The notes under the pieces were generated by a model. That model ran no database searches. It had not been told where the DNA came from and worked only from the letters and a program-made list of their open reading frames with translations. Below, piece after piece: positions 1 through 9,779 of a DNA stretch of 64,000 nucleotides. This DNA comes from Scalesia atractyloides (lineage: Eukaryota > Streptophyta > Magnoliopsida > Asterales > Asteraceae), in the NCBI GenBank assembly GCA_947069175.1, contig CAMTDV010000017.1:52523137-52587136 (forward strand). The letters run 5' to 3'. Within the stretch, counting starts at the first letter, position 1; the number at the start of each line of letters is the position of its first letter. The translations under genes were made by a program, and so were the position numbers.

Positions 1-1320
1 TAGGTTTTGAGAGAAATTGATCTTAGTTCCCTAATCTTATTCGTGTCTATTAAACGAAATTAAAATCCATAGTTGCCTTAGACTTTCGTGCTGAGAGCTA
101 GATTGTCGGATTAAGGCACTTTTAAAGAAGTTAGAGGACTGAGAGGAAATCTAACAAACCAGTAGTCGTAACAGCCCTGTAGAGTCTCACAGGTTTCTTC
201 ATGAGAACGGTCGGCAGGTCTTAGTAGTGATTCTTAGGGTTTAGCACACAAAGATCCCGGTTCCATCACTTTAGTTCCGTGTAGAAATCCATTCTAAGTG
301 AAACAGGATTCCTGCCTAGGTAGTTATTTATAACCACTGAATTCAACCATAGTTCAAATTCGAGTCCTAGTTAATCTAGTTAGTTTTTATTTTAATTACA
401 ATTTCAGAATAGTTAGTAACCCCCCTTCGAACAAATAAACGATTAGTATGTCCGTGTCAATCTTAGTCTAGATAGAGCCGTTAATGTAATTAAATCGAGT
501 CTCGTGGTTCGATATCCGGACTTACTTAGTTATACCAGAGTCGATCGGTTAACTTGTCGGTTAGTAGTTTAGTGTGTCTTAGCGAGTTTAGAGTATTACT
601 TAGAGTCTAGAATTGGGTTAATTTATTTATTTTTATTAGACTACTTTTAGCACATCAATGGTCGAAACCGAAAGTCAAAGCAAAAGTCACTATGTTTGAC
701 TTTCGGCTAGTAACTAGCCTATGAATGGAAAAAGAATTAGGGAGAACACTTAAAAGTGTTCTAGAGGAAGATTAAACTCCAGAGAAGGAGGCTTATTGGT
801 CCAGAAGCTGCTCCATGTGATAGAGAGAAATAAATGTGAAAGGTGCAAGGAGAAATGGTGAAGAACATCACCTATTTATACTTGAATAAGTGAAAGGAGA
901 GCTTGCCATGTGTAACCAGGAGCTCTAGGAGTGTGATAAATGTCCGAGCAGGTGTCCAAAGGAGAATAAGAGTGGCGAGTTTCGTAGATATGTGGCAAGG
1001 AGGCAGGCTGTGAGGCTGCCAGCAAGTTTCTGCTGTCAGCGACCTCCTTGCGGACCGCAAGGAGTGACGTCTTGCGGTCCATAAGGACCTCCAATGCCAT
1101 AATCTGTAAAATGCCTTACGGACCATAAGGCATATGCCTTGCGGTCCGTAAGGGACCTTCACAGGCCAAAATTTTGGCATTTATTCACATTTGATCCCTC
1201 CATTTATCATCTTACTTATTTTATGCGAACTTATCCCTCTCGTACAACATATTATGAATATTCGAGAGTTCTCGGACACGTGTTGCCATATAATTCGATA
1301 AAATTTTCCTAGGTGTTACA
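1..1320 (-). mobile_element. Minus-strand LTR, cut by window start
   Basis: Read on the minus strand, this starts at 1320 with TGTAACACC and runs off the left edge. A minus-strand TATAAATA lies at 873-880 and CpG palindromes lie upstream of it at 1044-1153. The order of palindromes, TATA box and a TTTGACTTTC-type segment (about 690-710) matches the family-A LTRs at 1341, 26012 and 59587, but the 5' terminus differs, so this is a related family. There is no purine tract next to 1320, so I read it as a 5' or solo LTR end. The partner end and TSD are outside the window. Confidence 0.6.
1044..1153. repeat. CpG palindrome cluster in LTR
   Basis: A perfect 21-bp palindrome (10-bp arms around one A) lies at 1044-1064 with core CTTGCGGACCGCAAG. 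Related imperfect copies lie at about 1071-1087 and 1111-1153, built on CTTACGG/CCGTAAG arms. The same motif recurs upstream of the TATA box in the other family-A-related LTRs (2159, 26832, 51345, 60431). Confidence 0.8.
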
Positions 1321-2158
1321 TTTCCACAACCAAAACTAGATGTGACATCTAAGCCTTTTCATCTATCATACAATTCCAAACCAAATGAAATCTTGTGTTT
1401 CATTCCCAGGAATTGTAAAATTACATGTGACATTCATACATTTTAGTCCATGTACAATTTCGACTCCTCAAAGCTTTTCTAGAGGTTATACGTAAACTAT
1501 TACGCAAAACGTAATCAGTTTAACGCAACGTATATTCCGTAATAGTGACATAAGCTAAACATACCTTAAATATCCTTTACATAACTTAGAAATAAGTTTT
1601 GAAGGGTTTGGTATGTTAAAAACAAGCTTATTCGATCACATAGACTATTTATGACAAACTACGAAAGTCTGCCGATTCTTGTAGCGACGCACACTCTGGA
1701 ACAATGACATAAGCTAAACATACCCTAAATAACCTTTTCATAACTTGTAAATAAGTTTTGAAGGGTTCAGTATGGCAAAACACACTTTTATAACTTCAGG
1801 GGCTATTTTGCAAATTCTGTGAAACTATGCCTTTTCGCGTATTTCTAGTCCGGAACACGTACGCACATCCAAATTTTTTTGTAATCATTAAAATCTTGTA
1901 TTTTAGTGATTTGAATTCAAAAAATATAATTCGTTGCGCATTTACGGTCATGCACGCGTTCGTTACGATTTTCGTCGTAATTAACCGAAAACCGCAACCG
2001 TACGAACAAACGAACCGACCTCTGAGATTTTTTGAGCACATTTCAATTTCCTTATAAAGCTTGAAAATGGGGTTAACGGGTGTTAAAAGTGCCAAAACGC
2101 GTAAAAAACAAGTTCAGGGGCCATTTCTGCCAATTCTGAAACTTCAGCCCCTGCAAGG

Positions 2159-2202
2159 GCCTTACGGACCGTAAGGCAAAACCCCATACGGTCCGTTAGG
2201 GG
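2159..2202. repeat. CpG palindrome pair upstream of A1 TATA box
   Basis: 2159-2177 is a perfect palindrome, GCCTTACGG, A, CCGTAAGGC. A second, imperfect one follows at 2183-2202. The equivalent site in the 3' LTR (26832-26880) is decayed. They lie about 150-180 bp before the TATA box, which suggests a promoter element, but this is position only. Confidence 0.75.
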
Positions 2203-2344
2203 TCCCCAGCTCATCAGAATTGTTGAATCAAGGTAGCAAACGATTTTGCCACCCTTCTCTCTGCATCTAACATGTGTTATGACACTAATCCAACTTAGTG
2301 GTGACTCATGGACACTTGTAATGCTCTTATAACTTCAATTCAAT

Positions 2345-2352
2345 TATAAATA
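2345..2352 (+). promoter_or_regulatory. TATA box of A1 5' LTR
   Basis: TATAAATA, conserved at 27051-27058 in the 3' LTR. The C/T-rich stretch ending in ATCTGAAA about 30-60 bp downstream is a likely start region. Confidence 0.6.
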
Positions 2353-3596
2353 ACATGGGGATTTAGCCATTTGAACTTTTGCAACCTACATCCATGCTCT
2401 CATCTGCTCTCATCTGAAATAGCAACCAATTAGAGATCATCCTCTGAAGTCTAGGGCTCTCCTAGATTATTTGTAAGTGTTCCATTCATGTCTTGTTCAA
2501 TTCTCTTAGTTTATTTGGACTAAAAATCAAACAGTTTGACTTTCTGTTTAACTTTCAGTTTTGATCATGAATTGATAGAAATAAAGTCTAATTGAACTTT
2601 GCAATATGATAGTGATCATGATGGTTATGGTCCTTAGTAATCATGCCTACTGAGTTCCACCTTTTCAAGTCTTAGTGATGAGTCAAAGTTTTGGTCAAAA
2701 TGCGATAAATGCGCATATCATGGTGGAACTAATTTTTGAGTATCAAAACAGTTTGTTTTGGTATCAAAACACTTTTATAACTTAGTTAGACATGTCAAAA
2801 CATGTCTAACTCGTCACTTTTGTTTTAATGCTTGTTTAGAGTCGTAAGCCGAGCAGTTTTGACCACCGCTTTGACTTCTGAAACTGACCCGTTTGGTCGA
2901 TCTTAGGATCCGACCAAATACATATTTATGACCATAATTATATAGGGCACAACCCTCTGAGGTTATACCTTATGGTCACTTCATTTGGTTAGTGTTATGG
3001 TGATTAGTTGTTATATTCCTTAATAATGGCCAAAATACCCTTTTTGCGAACAAATCAATCTAAAGCATAGGTACTTTAAATTTTGACTTGTAATTTGATG
3101 TAATAACAATATTAAACATGTTTTGACAATTTAGACTTATCATAACACATATCTAACCATCCGAATGCGTAGTTACGCAAATGACACGTTAAAGTGGCTT
3201 AAACTACCTTAACGGGTCATAACGGGTCAAAAGCACTTAGCAATTTTTCAAATCAGAATGTTAACATTATTATACCATTTCATATGAGTTCCAACACTCA
3301 TTTGGTTTATAAAGTCTCATTCTATCCGATTCTTCCGATTATGTCCAGACTTATTTACATGTTATCCGACTCATTAGGACACACTTGATTCCTGGATCTT
3401 TGGGCTTTGTTCACACATTCACACAAGGCTTATCCGCAAATCCTAGGCAAGTACATTGATCCCCTCTTTTATGTTTTGAAAATGTTTTGGGGTGATTCAT
3501 ATGTACCAAGTTGTTTTCAATATTCAAATACTATGGTTTATATAACAATATGGTTTCAATAATGTGATACAACTTGTTGGTGCATTATCCATGATA

Positions 3597-3601
3597 CGAA
3601 T
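3597..3601. repeat. Target-site duplication of B1 (CGAAT)
   Basis: CGAAT at 3597-3601 is repeated at 12759-12763 just after B1. The intact site is seen in A1's 3' LTR near 28295, where the flanks read continuously through a single CGAAT, which confirms the insertion point. Confidence 0.95.
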
Positions 3602-3789
3602 TGTAACATCCGTCAAAAACGGATTTTACCAAACCCGCTCCGTTTATTAACCGAACAATCAGCTAAAAATTTCGTTGCGAATTTAATGCCCAAAATAATT
3701 TTAAACGATACATAATCAATTATTATATGGGAATATATAATTAGTTTTTGAAAAACTGTTAAAAATAAGAAAATAAAAATAATATGGTC

Positions 3790-3866
3790 CTGCCGGGTTT
3801 CGAACCCGGGTCAGTCACGGTTCAGCAGACTTAACACACACATGCTCAACCACTCCGCCACTTGTA
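3790..3866 (-). other. tRNA-like module M0 (class II tRNA-like), antisense in B1 5' LTR
   Basis: Reading the minus strand, an A-box match TGGCGGAGTGG (3850-3860) is followed after about 43 bases by a B-box match GGTTCGAAACC (3796-3806) inside a strong T-arm (CCGGG/CCCGG). The spacing and the GTGGTTGAGC D-arm resemble Ser/Leu tRNAs. The acceptor stem does not pair well, so this is a tRNA-derived pseudogene or Pol III promoter-like unit, not a working tRNA. A T-run follows on the minus strand. A second copy is at 10306-10383. Confidence 0.65.
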
Positions 3867-4131
3867 CTTTTTAATGATATAACCAGACAATTAATTGAAA
3901 TAATGAAACGGAAATCAAAACCCAGTCAACTGACGCGCCCAAATTCGTTGACGCCGGAAAATCCGACGATTTCGTCAAACGTCTTCGGTTACCTATGACT
4001 TAACGTAAACATTTAACCACAACGTCGGTTATAACTGATGTCCAGTCCGCGACACAAGCTATAACTGCCGGAAAAATTCTAACCGACGAATCAAGTCGGA
4101 AAAACGGGCTAAATACGTTGATGTTTTGCCC

Positions 4132-4139
4132 TATAAATA
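4132..4139 (+). promoter_or_regulatory. TATA box of B1 5' LTR
   Basis: TATAAATA in a GCC-CTATAAATA-CCCC context, repeated at 10646-10653 and at the equivalent place in B2. Start of transcription is expected about 30 bp downstream, which puts modules M1-M4 inside the transcribed leader. Confidence 0.7.
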
Positions 4140-4574
4140 CCCCTTCTAACCACTGTTAACTTTTTCGTTCACAATCACCCTCTTTCCCGACGTAATTTCA
4201 CTCGCCGGAGAACTGCTGTAACTCGCCGGAAAACTGAACCCTTCACTTCTGAGCCTTACTGAACCCCCTGAGCTTATACCGAAGTCACCCACATCCTTTT
4301 CAAGCTTGCTGAAGACTCTCTGCTGCAAGACACACGACACCGGAATCTTTTGCTGTCGCCGGAGTTCTGCCGGAGAAACAGAGGAGTCCAGTCGGTATAC
4401 TTTACGCCTAATTTTCTTTCTTTTTATTTATATCTCATCTGTAATTAACCTCAAAACACTAAAGAACACGATTAAAATATCGAACCAGTCGGACTTCCGA
4501 TTCTGGTTAAAATCAACTAAGAAGACGAAGTTTCTGTAATGTTTAAGTATAATTAAAATCCAGTTATAACTCGG

Positions 4575-4632
4575 GTTAGACACACAGTCCAGCGGTGGAC
4601 TGTGTGCACAATAAACACGTAAATGTCTTTTT
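4575..4632 (+). other. tRNA-like module M1 (B-box deleted in this copy)
   Basis: A D-arm-like perfect hairpin lies at 4581-4606: arms CACACAGTCCA and TGGACTGTGTG around GCGG. The full copy in the 3' LTR (11090-11170) goes on to a GAGTTCGAATC B-box-like site. This copy has lost about 45 bp between short AAAYGTCT repeats, a typical deletion scar, and runs straight into a T8 tract. Confidence 0.55.
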
Positions 4633-4696
4633 TTTGTTAACCGAACCGGAGTCACGCTGTACATGTTAAGTTTAATAATAACCGGAATAATAACCA

Positions 4697-4782
4697 AGTT
4701 TGACACACAGTCCAGTGGTGGACTGTGTGTATGTTTAATCACAGGACACGAGTTCGAGTCCGGACTACCGCACCGGCCCGGA
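4697..4782 (+). other. tRNA-like module M2
   Basis: Perfect 11-bp hairpin at 4704-4729 (arms CACACAGTCCA and TGGACTGTGTG), then a B-box-like GAGTTCGAGTCC at 4750-4761 inside a GGAC/GTCC stem. There is no anticodon arm. A T5 run follows within about 15 bp. The second copy is at 11261-11341. Confidence 0.55.
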
Positions 4783-4865
4783 TAATTACTAAACTTTTTA
4801 TTTAAGACAGAAATGGAAATGTTCAGTTTGTATTTAAGTATAATAAAAATCGGTTTATATAACAA

Positions 4866-4950
4866 GTTAAACACACAGTCCAGCGGTGGACTGTGTGTTA
4901 ACCTAAACCACAGGTCCCGGGTTCGAGACCTGTGGAGCGCACCGGTCCGA
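4866..4950 (+). other. tRNA-like module M3
   Basis: Two perfect hairpins: D-arm-like arms at 4872-4882 and 4887-4897, and a T-arm-like 9-bp stem CCACAGGTC (4908-4916) with GACCTGTGG (4927-4935) whose loop holds GGTTCGA. No anticodon arm. T5 follows about 20 bp later. Copy at 11431-11514. Confidence 0.6.
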
Positions 4951-5036
4951 TTCAGTAAAATCTTTTTAGAAATAAATTGATTTTTGGATTAATCTAATTA
5001 ATATATAAATATAATTAAAAACGGAAATATTTCGGG

Positions 5037-5110
5037 TTAGACACGTAGCTCAGTTGGTAGAGCTGCGTGCACGCGTACGGAAGGTCTCGGGTTCGAGCCT
5101 CACTCAGCGC
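5037..5110 (+). other. tRNA-like module M4
   Basis: The most tRNA-like of the sense modules. A-box TAGCTCAGTTGG at 5046-5057 matches the eukaryotic TRGYNNARNNGG consensus, and GGTAGAGC completes a D arm. B-box GGTTCGAGCC is at 5090-5099. The stretch between them is too short and unpaired for an anticodon arm, so a functional tRNA is unlikely. A T7 tract follows near 5185. Copies are at 11600-11670 and, in B2, on the minus strand at 15316-15391 and 21127-21201. Confidence 0.65.
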
Positions 5111-5131
5111 ACACATACACGCATACGAACC

Positions 5132-5182
5132 GGTCAAACAGTCAAGGTCAATGGTCAACGGTCAACGGTCAAAAAAGTCAAC
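5132..5182 (-). promoter_or_regulatory. W-box cluster in B1 5' LTR
   Basis: Seven GTCAA cores (TTGAC on the minus strand) fall within 51 bp, five of them TTGACC-like or nearly so. TTGAC(C/T) is the binding core of plant WRKY factors. Repeated at 11692-11742, with 5-6 copies at the equivalent place in B2 (15249-15293, 21069-21105). Binding is inference. Confidence 0.55.
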
Positions 5183-5592
5183 TTTTTTTATTATTTTTAT
5201 TTATTTATTTTAATTAAAAATCAATTAAAAATACTTAAAAATAACATTTTTAAGGTTAGAAAAATAGCCTTAAACTCACAAAAATACACCCAACAATCCT
5301 ACTAAAATGGATTAATAAAATCCGTTTACTTACCAAACCATAATGCTATTTATCTAGGTTAATTTCACTCGTGGTTAAAACCACTTCGCGTGCATTCAAC
5401 GTCATCAACCGAACGCACCCACTGTGAGTGAATCTTACAACTCCCCCTTTTTAATTACACGTTTTGGGGTGTGTCATGTGTCACAAAATAATTAACTCGT
5501 TTATTTAAACTTGTGCCATACCATATCGTGATCTAAACTTAGATTGTTTATATTGTTGTGATCATGTATTTCATTTTGTCAACTTATATGTA

Positions 5593-5792
5593 ATTCATTC
5601 ATTAAGCCCATCAGTTCCTCGTGGGAGACGAGTTGAGCAACGCGTGCCTCAAAACCAATCCATTATTGTTCATGTGTGTATTATTGGGTTTATATTGTTT
5701 GTAGTTATGTCTTTCATATCATCATGTTTATGCAATTCATTCATTAGGCCCATCAGTTCCTCGTGAGAGACGAGTTGAGCAACGCGTGCCTC
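5593..5792 (+). repeat. Duplicated CTCGT-ACGAG hairpin motif
   Basis: Two copies of a segment of about 57 bp (5593-5650 and 5736-5792) contain CCCATCAGTTCCTCGTG, a CTCGT/ACGAG hairpin and ACGCGT. B2 LTRs carry three copies, one lacking exactly the hairpin. The role is unknown. Confidence 0.7.
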
Positions 5793-6201
5793 TAAACGAT
5801 CCATTATTGTTCATGTGTGTATTGTTTAATATTAAATTGATTTATGAATAAGTTTACATCTATTTTTACTCATGTGTGGTTGTGCACTTTATTTCATAAT
5901 CAATTAAATAAACTTGTTCAAATGTTTTCCATAGGATTCACTCGCCAACTTTTTGTTGATCCAAAAACCCTTTTACACATGGTACAGGTGAACAGGGTGA
6001 AGCAAGGAAAACATAGGAAATGCCTTAGAAGAAAACAAAGAAGCTTAGATTGATGTTTAGGTCATTGATGTAATTATGATTGTAAATTTCCATTAAATTG
6101 TATTAATGAATATGAAACGTTAAAATAAATGTCATGAGCTTTGATGATAACCCAATCATGCCCCGATCACCTTTTTCGCTGCGGGTCGGGGTGTGACAGA
6201 T

Positions 6202-6213
6202 TGGTATCAGAGC
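6202..6213 (+). other. Primer-binding site of B1 (tRNA-iMet type)
   Basis: TGGTATCAGAGC, complementary to the 3' end of plant initiator tRNA-Met, lies 3 bp after the 5' LTR end, as expected for many Ty3 elements. Confidence 0.92.
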
Positions 6214-6979
6214 CATGACTATAGGGATATAGGATAGGTTATTAGACCCTTATAGCCTATACTATAGTCTGCCTAAATTTTAATTGATTAGGTGGTTACA
6301 TACAAACTTGTGATATTTATTTGTTTCATATTTGTTTATACTTACAATCAAACATACATACTTATATACATATTCATTATACATATATCAATGTTCATAT
6401 ATTCAATTCATTTTCATACTCTCATTATTCAAAGATTTTGTTGCAATTTTCAAATCTCATCAAAGTAAGTTCTGCGACGGGCATGTAGTAACTGGAAGGG
6501 TACAAGTACCGGTAGTTGGAACGTCCTGTCTAGGTTGGCATTCGTATAAATCCAATATAACGGACCAGTTTGCCTACCTGGGGACTAACGATGAGAGTAC
6601 GAAGGACCTATTAGGCCAAAGCATGCCACACCAAACGTCGTTCGAACTAACCCACTTTGAGGTGTCACCGTGTCTACACCTGGACACATTCCGAATATCA
6701 CACGTTGTATACATATTTCTCGATTTTCTCCGGGTTTTAGTGTACGCAACCAGGCAAACCCATGCGAACCATATAAAAAACCCGGTATTCATGGGGGCCC
6801 ACATGATTACGAAGGTGAAGTATGGCGGCATGTAGGGCGTAATGGCGAGCAAAGCCCAAGACATCCTATGGATGTAGTAGATTTATTTTTCTATAATTAT
6901 TTTATGAATGTTCATTCCTGAATGCGACCCATGATCCCAAAAGCATCCAACTCATACTCTTGACATGTATTCCTTGTAG
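6214..6979 (+). other. B1 5' leader between PBS and gag
   Basis: Non-coding. A block near 6540-6660 (ATAAATCCAATATAACGG, GGACCAGT, CTACCTGGGGACTA, AAAGCATGCC) is strongly conserved in B2 (about 19560-19690) and recognisable in A1 (about 14080-14170) and A2 (about 63160-63250). It is a candidate packaging or dimerisation signal by position. The ORF at 6332-6835 is not preserved in B2. Confidence 0.6.
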
Positions 6980-8364
6980 ATGTCTTCTAACCTCACCCGT
7001 AGGAAGATGAGAGCAGGAAAAGCCCGCGAGCGCATGGCTGCCCTAATCGCTCAACAAATGGCTGCCATAATACCCAACATTGTAATCCAAGTACAACAAG
7101 CACTTACCGCTAATCCTGTCAATCAAGAAAATCAAAACGTTATCAACTCTTCCCCAAATACCACTAAATGCACCTACAAGCATTTAAAATCATGCGACCC
7201 TCCGAAATACAAAGGGACTGAAGGTGTCACTGCTCTCCTCCATTGGTTTGAAGAGATGGAGAACACTTTTCTAAACTGCGATTGCCCCGATGATCGCAAA
7301 GTGCGTTATGCTACTGGTCGTTTATATGGAATAGCACTTACTTGGTGGAATACAGAGAAGGCCAAACGAGGCGTCAACGATGCTATGACTTTAACTTGGA
7401 ATGAATTGAAGGAAATCATGACCAGACGATTTTGCCCAAGGAGCGAAATCAAGAAATTAGAAGATGAATTTTATTCGTTGAAGCAAAAGGAAGGAGACCA
7501 CACCACATACAACAAAAGATTCTTCGAGTTACATCAAATGGTTCCCAACATGTTCACTCCCCTCTACCGTTTGATCGAGCACTACATTCGTGGTCTTCCG
7601 TCAAAGATTCAAGACTCTGTAATAAGTACCTCGCCTGCAACTTTGGAAGCAGCAATGGAGCTAGCAACAGCGCTCACCGAGAACCGAATCCGGAACCAAG
7701 ACTTCAAGGAGGAGAAGAAGAAGGATAAAGCATCGACTGAAACCTCCGACTGCACCCAACCCGAATCCCCTTCTCAACCCAATTCTAAGAGAAAAAGAGA
7801 CGGGCAACTTTTCGCTGCTATCCAACGAAATCAACCAATTTCACACGCCATACCCATCCAAGCTATCCCAATCACTCAAGTGGCACCCAACTCAACTTAC
7901 CCAAATAAGAAACCATATCTTGGACCTCACCCTCGATGCAACAACTGTTTTTATCACCATCCCCTTACCTTACCTTGTCGACTATGTGCAACTTGTGGAC
8001 GCTATGGTCATTTGAGCAAGGTTTGCCGCACCTTACAAAACCAAATCTCTCCCCCTACTCGAACCATGAACCAAACCTATCAACCACCCCAATACCCCAT
8101 GTTCCCATATGTTCGAGCTTGTTTCAATTGTGGGACCCTACCCATTTTAGAAACACATGCCCTCAATTGGTTAACGTCATCAACACTCAAGCTCAATCAA
8201 ACCTAGTTAACCAAGTAAACCAAGAAAACCCAACCGCTAGGCCACCAGCAAGAGGAAGAGTCTTCAACATCAACGCCAATCCTGTCGAAGATAATGACGG
8301 CCCAAGCGAAGATACTCAACTAGTCCTCTTCACCGAAGATCCAGATTCGACTCCAATCGTTTAG
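6980..8364 (+). pseudogene. gag: Gag polyprotein of B1, one frameshift
   Basis: Structural protein expected to form the cytoplasmic virus-like particle and bind element RNA. Reading starts at ATG 6980, right after the leader. A capsid-type domain (retrotransposon gag, about residues 68-245) has the family landmarks ALTWWN, RRFCPRSE and IRGLPSKIQ. A basic linker follows, then a zinc knuckle CATCGRYGHLSKVC (about residues 336-349, CX2CX4HX4C). A second knuckle begins CFNCG near 8129, but one base is missing relative to B2, so the first frame ends at 8206 and the C-terminus continues in another frame to TAG at 8362-8364. No protease follows. Otherwise the frame is open and young-looking. Confidence 0.9.
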
Positions 8365-8434
8365 TTTTATGTTTTTTCTTTATGTTTTAGAATCACATAG
8401 AACCAATCATAACTTAAGGATAAAGCCAATGAAA

Positions 8435-9770
8435 CTTTGACAAGAATATGGTGGATACGCCGCTGGTACTTCCTATATATAAGTATTCTTGTCAAAGGAT
8501 CAGAAGCATTATCTGGCGGTTATGAGAGATTCCATGGGTAGACTGTTTGAGTAATTATTGTTTATTATTTCAGTACATGCAATTTCATAGGCCGCCGCTC
8601 CCCATTACATTATGAGCGTTGAGCATGTTCCCCATTTCATTATGAGGTTGAACCTGGCGTGCCCACATACGATCGGCTCCGTTTGATTGAGCCTTGATCG
8701 CACAGACATTTTTCATTTTCAATACATGCAATACGATCGGCTCCGTTTGATTGAGCCTTGATCGCACAGACATTTTCATTATCAGTATCTTGTGGTTGTT
8801 GTGTTTGTTGCAGAGTCGCATAGAACTAATCATAACTTGCGGATAAAGTCAATGAGAATTTGACAAGAATATGGTGGATACGCCACTGGTACTTCCTATA
8901 TATAAGTATTCTTGTCAAAGGATCAGAGGCATTATCAGGCGGTTATGAGAGGTTCCATGTATAGGCTGTTTGTGTGATTGTTGTTTAGATTAAATTATTA
9001 TTTTCAGTACATGCAATACGATCGGCTCCGCTTGATTGAGCCTTGATCGTACAGACATTTTCATTTTCAGTACATGCAATACGATCGGCTCCGTTTGATT
9101 GAGCCTTGATCGCACAGACATTTTTCATTTTCAGTATCTTGTGTTTGTTGTATTGGTTGTAGAGTCACATAGGACTAATCATAATACACTGATAAAACCA
9201 ATGAAAATTTGGCAAGAATATGGTGGATACGCCGCTGGTATTTCCTATATATAAGTATTCTTGCCAAAGGATCAGAGGCATTATCAGGCGGTTATGAGAA
9301 GTTCTATGTAGGATTTAGTAGTTTCTTGGTAACTAATCATAACTTGTGTATAAAACCAATGAAAATTTGGCAAGAATATGGTGGATACGCCGCTGGTACT
9401 TCCTATATATAAGTATTCTTGCCAAAGGATCAGAGGCATTATCAGGTGGTTATGAGAAGTTCCATGTAGGATTTAGTATTGCCTTGGGTTAAAATTTGTG
9501 TTACATTTATATCATCTCGCAATTTAAAGAAATTGGATTGTGTTCCATTTCTACATAAACTAACCTCTCCATCATAACAAACGAGAGAGGAACTGTCACC
9601 ATTCAAACATATATGCTATCAGAATGTGGATTCAAATATTAGCTGTTGTGTTTATTTATGTTCTATAGTCATAGAACCAATCATAACTTACTGATAAAAC
9701 CAATGAAAATTTGACAAGAATATGGTGGATACGCCGCTGGTACTTCCTATATATAAGTATTCTTGTCAAA
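8435..9770 (+). repeat. Five copies of a three-way-junction-like motif after B1 gag
   Basis: Copies at 8435-8497, 8859-8919, 9208-9268, 9366-9426 and 9710-9770. Each has a perfect 13-14-bp outer stem (for example TTTGACAAGAATA with TATTCTTGTCAAA), an inner hairpin GGTG-GATA-CGCC, and a second inner hairpin ACTT/AAGT around CCTATATAT (ATTT in the third copy). Copies three and four have TTTGGCAAG with CTTGCCAAA, so both arms changed together. Flanks GATAAARNCAATGAAA and GGATCAGAGGCATTATC are also conserved. The loop contains a TATATATA, so a promoter role is an alternative reading. Confidence 0.8.
8670..9112 (+). repeat. Four copies of a GATCGGCTC hairpin between the junction motifs
   Basis: Copies at 8670-8700, 8734-8764, 9019-9049 and 9082-9112. 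Each pairs CGATCGGCTC with GAGCC-TT-GATCG around a 9-nt loop, and is preceded by CATGCAATA (last three copies) and followed by ACAGACATTTT. No coding potential. Not seen in B2 or A1. Confidence 0.7.
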
Positions 9771-9779
9771 GGATCAGAG

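Larger units (their letters stand above)
1341..3601 (+). mobile_element. A1 5' LTR, first part (U3, R and part of U5)
   Basis: Starts TGTGACATCT. Collinear with 26012-28297 of the 3' LTR. It carries CpG palindromes at 2159-2202 and TATAAATA at 2345-2352, so transcription should begin shortly after about 2375. It stops at the target site of B1 and continues at 12764. Confidence 0.88.
3602..6198 (+). mobile_element. B1 5' LTR
   Basis: Starts TGTAACATCC and ends GGGTGTGACA. It contains, in order, an antisense tRNA-like module (3790-3866), a TATA box (4132-4139), four sense tRNA-like modules (4575-5110), a W-box cluster (5132-5182) and a duplicated hairpin motif (5593-5792). Short ORFs here, such as 4306-4539 and 5844-6053, are not kept in frame in B2 and are not called as genes. 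Confidence 0.93.

Noticed and set aside
1311..1340. Polypurine tract next to the LTR end at 1320
   Set aside because: The stretch is mixed CCACAACC sequence on both strands, so I do not treat 1-1320 as a 3' LTR.
4428..4874. 148-aa minus-strand ORF in B1 5' LTR
   Set aside because: Broken in the 3' LTR copy and made of hairpin repeats; no protein family resemblance.
5037..5110. Functional tRNA gene (M4)
   Set aside because: A and B boxes are good, but there is no anticodon arm and the acceptor stem does not pair, so I call it tRNA-like only.
5844..6053. Conserved 69-aa ORF in B1 LTRs (also 12404-12613)
   Set aside because: Identical only because the LTRs are duplicates; the B2 equivalent has stops and shifts.
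9690..9775. Hammerhead ribozyme (CTGATAA ... GAAA next to a long stem)
   Set aside because: The core needs CTGANGA; here it is CTGATAA, and there is no stem II or cleavage-site arrangement.
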